Assembly: GCA_020054095.1 (NCBI GenBank)
Contig: JAGVMA010000044.1
Span: 83,722-118,907 of the forward strand
DNA from: Bacteroidia bacterium
GTDB taxonomy: Bacteria; Bacteroidota; Bacteroidia; JADZBD01
Direction of reading: 5' to 3'
DNA length: 35,186 bases
Shown here piece after piece: positions 32,047 to 35,186 of the stretch (its first letter is position 1; the number at the start of each line of letters is the position of its first letter). Both the position numbers and the translations under genes were made by a program. A model generated the notes under the pieces. That model did not search any database. It had not been told where the DNA came from and saw only the letters and a list, made by a program, of their open reading frames with translations.

Positions 32047-35000
32047 CAGCAAGCGGTGGTAATAACTATTCTTGGGCGCCCGCCCTTGGTTTGAATACAA
32101 CCACTGGAAATACAGTAATAGCATCACCAAGTGCAACCACAACTTATACGGTTTTTTCATCTTCGCAATATGGCTGCTCACAATCTGCAACCGTTACAGT
32201 TATGGTCAATCCCTTGCCTAACGCTTCCATATTGCCATCAAATGCTCTTATATGTGTCGGGCAATCTATACAATTAAATGCAACCGGAGGAGCATCATAC
32301 TCTTGGACTCCCTTCACTGCGCTAAACAATGCAAGTATCGCAAATCCGATAGCGTCACCTTCAATCACTACAGTGTACACCGTTTATGTAACTAATAGTA
32401 ATGGCTGCAGCTCATCTGCAATTACAACTATAAATGTCCACCCTTTTGTTCCCACCCCCATCATTGCAGGTGGTTTTAATAACGATTGTAATTTGAATGT
32501 GGCATCTACCTATTCTATTTCAAATGCATCGCCTAATTATAGTTATGCTTGGCAAATTACTAACGGCACACCTGCAAATGCAACAGGAACAAGCGTGCCT
32601 ATTAGTTGGACGGCAAGCGGAGGCAGCATTTTTGTGGTTGCCACTGATAACAGCACAGGTTGCACAGCCACAGCCACTTTCACCATTGAGCCCTGTTGCG
32701 GACCGGCATTCAGCACATCGTGTGTGTTTAACGATAATAACCCAAGTACTTTTATTTTTGTGGATAATGTAACCAACAGCGTTAGCGCACTTGCCCTGCC
32801 ACCTGTTGTGAGTAATCAAGTGATAGTGGTGAGCGGTACATTTATTATTAACCAAAATATCACATTTGACAAATGCCATTTTTTAATTGCACCTAACGAA
32901 AAAATAATTGTAAACAGCGGTGTTACATTAACGCTGCTTAACCGAACAGCCATGGAAGCCGGATGTTGCAAAATGTGGGACGGTATTTATTTAACCGACC
33001 AAACATCTGCGCTCATAATAAATGGAAATGCAGGCACGCTGTTTATTGAAGATGCTAAAAATGCAATTGTATCAAACCTGGGTGGTGTGTACACTATTAA
33101 TAATTGTGTTTTCAATAATAATTTAAAAGGGATAGTAGTAAATCCGTTTCCGGGTAACCATGCCGGCACGGTGCGTAACAGTGTGTTTAGCTCGGCACCA
33201 TCTAATTTTAGCGGCACATCGGCCACTTTGCTGCCGCCCTTTGCCGGACAAAAAGCATTAGTAGGTATTGAAATTACCGATGTGTTGGGCGCTATAGCTA
33301 TAGGTAGCAGTGCAAGCGTACCCGACAAAAATATTTTTAATAATTTGCTTTATGGCATTAGTGCTTACCGCAGCAATGTGATTATACGCAATAACGAGTT
33401 TAAAAATATTACAACAACAAGCTTGGCGCCACCACCATATATTTGTTCGTTTGGCACAGCAGTGTGCGCACGGGGCTTTAAAAACACCACTTACACTGTA
33501 ACAGTGGGCGGCCCTGCCAATTTGCACAAAAACATATTTACTAATTGTGCCATTGGCATTAACTGTTTCGATTATTTAAATGTAACAGCCGAAAACAATG
33601 ATATAGATTTGAATTACACATTCCCTAATTTAGGATTAGGCATATTTGTAACCAACTGCCCGGGCAATACCATTACGGTTAAAAATAACCGCATACGCAA
33701 GTTTAATTTGGCGGGCATTAGCATATCGCACGTTACACAAGCCACCGTTAATGTATTTGGCAATGTGCTTACCAATGGCGGCAATAACAGTAATACTGCA
33801 CGCGGCACAGGTATTTACATTGCCTCGGTAGATTTTTTGGTAATAACCCAGCCCACCATCAATGTGTATAACAACCAAGTGTTGGGCATGCAAACCGGTA
33901 TTAACACCATTAATGCAGCACCTGTAAATATTTACAATAACATTATTGGTTTTACCAATGCATTGCTTAGCGGCACTTACTATGGCATACGTGCCCAAAA
34001 CACATTTGGCACCATAGGACCTAATAATAATATTAATAAAAGCGGAGCCATACCCAATGCCGCCTTGCAAAACAAAGTGCTGGGCATAAGTGCCGAACTT
34101 AGCCCCGGCATTACCATTATAGAAAACAACATGGATAAAACCGGAACCGGCATACGATGCTTTGGAAGCATGCCTAATTCTGTTTTGCAATGTAACCACA
34201 TGGATAAAACGTACCGTGGGGTGTGGCTTGATAACTGCGATATTGGACAACAAGGAAGTGTAGGGTTTCCGAGCGATAATACCTGGAAGAATAATGTAGG
34301 GCCATATAAGATAGAAGGAATATCAAATATTACAAGCAGTTGGTATTACCGTAACACAAGTGCAGGCAATTACTCTGCTGCTAATTTTAATTTATTTCCT
34401 TATGACCCACCACAAGCGTTGGTGGCTATAATAAATAACGGAAATTATACTTGTTCATCGGGTACACCTTGCCCTAATTGCAGAGCAGCGGTGTTTTCGC
34501 AAATAGTACAAGAACAAAATCCGTTTGATAGTATCAGTATAGACGAAAAATTTATCAAAAAACAACAAGTGTTTCGATATTTGAAAAAAGATAGCAGTAT
34601 TATGTATTTGAATACAACCAACGATATAGTATTGCAGAATTTTAAAACCACTGCCGAACCAACTGCTACCGGTAAGTTCGAAAACGTAAGGAAAGAAATA
34701 GGTATGCAAAATTATGTAACAGCAATTACAGAGAATAATCAAGCAACTGCGAATTGTGTTCAGGAGCTAAATCACAAAGAAGTGTATGCAATTTACCTCA
34801 ATACGTTTGCAAATGATGTATTTGCATTCGATTCTGTCCAATACAGCACACTTTTAAATATCGCATCAATGAATCCTTATTATGGAGGATTGGCGGTTTA
34901 CGATGCACGTGCTATGCTCAATATTAATCAGGATGATTTTTTAAGTGAAAACAACCGATACAAATTAGAAGAAGAGTTAATGGTTAGTGAAAAAACCCCC

Positions 35001-35186
35001 GAATTTCTACTTTTCCCTAATCCCAACAACGGTAAGTTTTATTTACAGCATAATTTGCAAAATGCAAATACCGATGCTACGCTTAATATATATGATGCAA
35101 CAGGGCGCGTAATAAAAAATATGAGCTTAAAATTAAGCGATAGCATTACCGAAATTGACATTACAAATATTACAAACGGAACTTAC
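31986..35186 (+). CDS. C-terminal part of the same large T9SS protein: PKD-like repeats, beta-helix, type A sorting domain (runs off the window)
   Basis: The frame is open from just after a TGA at 31983-31985 to the right edge, about 1067 codons, with no proper start of its own. It begins with two PKD/Ig-like repeats (ICVGQSSTLTASGG...TYTV; ICVGQSIQLNATGG...VYTV) and a third beta domain ending in EPCCGP. A long right-handed beta-helix region (about 32790-34390) has many short strands such as NNVIIRNNEF, VTVKNNRI and VNIYNNIIG. A helical stretch follows, then LLFPNPNNGKFYLQ...LNIYDATGRVI...DITNITNGTY, a T9SS type A tail cut by the window end a few residues before its finish. It is probably a surface adhesin or polysaccharide-binding protein in its intact form. 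Confidence 0.82.

Noticed and set aside
32520-34253. Antisense open frames over the beta-helix region (for example 33636-34253 and 32520-32879)
   Set aside because: They mirror the repetitive Asn/Ile-rich coding strand, show no conserved domain and overlap a strongly supported protein.

Overview
The window is chromosomal DNA from a member of the Bacteroidota, AT-rich and with almost no Shine-Dalgarno sequences. Evidence for this is the set of type IX secretion (T9SS) parts: a SprE/PorW lipoprotein, a PorP/SprF outer-membrane protein, secreted proteins with type A (Por) or type B (gliding-associated, CHU_C) C-terminal sorting domains, and a TonB receptor of the CarboxypepD_reg-like class. Several genes carry the Bacteroidota promoter signature TAnnTTTG. 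The DXP-pathway enzyme Dxr and PKD-like adhesin repeats fit the same phylum. I cannot name the genus.

Layout. 1-2644: a metal-linked TonB receptor (cut by the left edge) behind a small Cys-rich HYC_CC_PP-type protein. 2697-4923: nadB and a NifU/NfuA-like Fe-S carrier, divergent over 40 bp. 4925-4957: a perfect GC-rich palindrome. 4980-8444: a T9SS cassette of type B adhesin, PorP/SprF and type A secreted protein. 8591-13555: an unknown alpha-helical protein, a sensor histidine kinase, hemW and a cyclase-family hydrolase. 13654-14377: a decayed T9SS cargo gene. 14426-18649: rnc, a TlpA-like thioredoxin protein, a small secreted protein and an ALDH7-type dehydrogenase. 18755-22157: an envelope operon read M23 peptidase, dxr, rseP. 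22304-24913: sprE. 24920-30727: an operon read leuS, DUF3108 protein, TMTC-like membrane glycosyltransferase with TPRs. 30794-31020: a strictly 21-bp-periodic array of small inverted repeats. 31078-31302: a short XRE regulator. 31468 to the right edge: a very large secreted beta-helix protein, broken by a frameshift and cut by the window edge.

How the genes fit together. SprE, PorP/SprF and the cargo proteins belong to one secretion pathway. RseP, the M23 peptidase, the TMTC-like protein and the TlpA-like protein act in or on the envelope. Dxr, NadB, HemW, NifU, LeuS and RNase III are housekeeping.

The most unusual signals are non-coding. First is the 21-bp-period array between the XRE gene and leuS, whose hairpin arms co-vary while symmetry and phase are kept. 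Second are two related GC-rich palindromic elements embedded in frame inside the leuS coding region. Third are two long perfect palindromes between the XRE gene and the broken adhesin. In addition, dxr has no ATG, GTG or TTG start and seems to use CTG.
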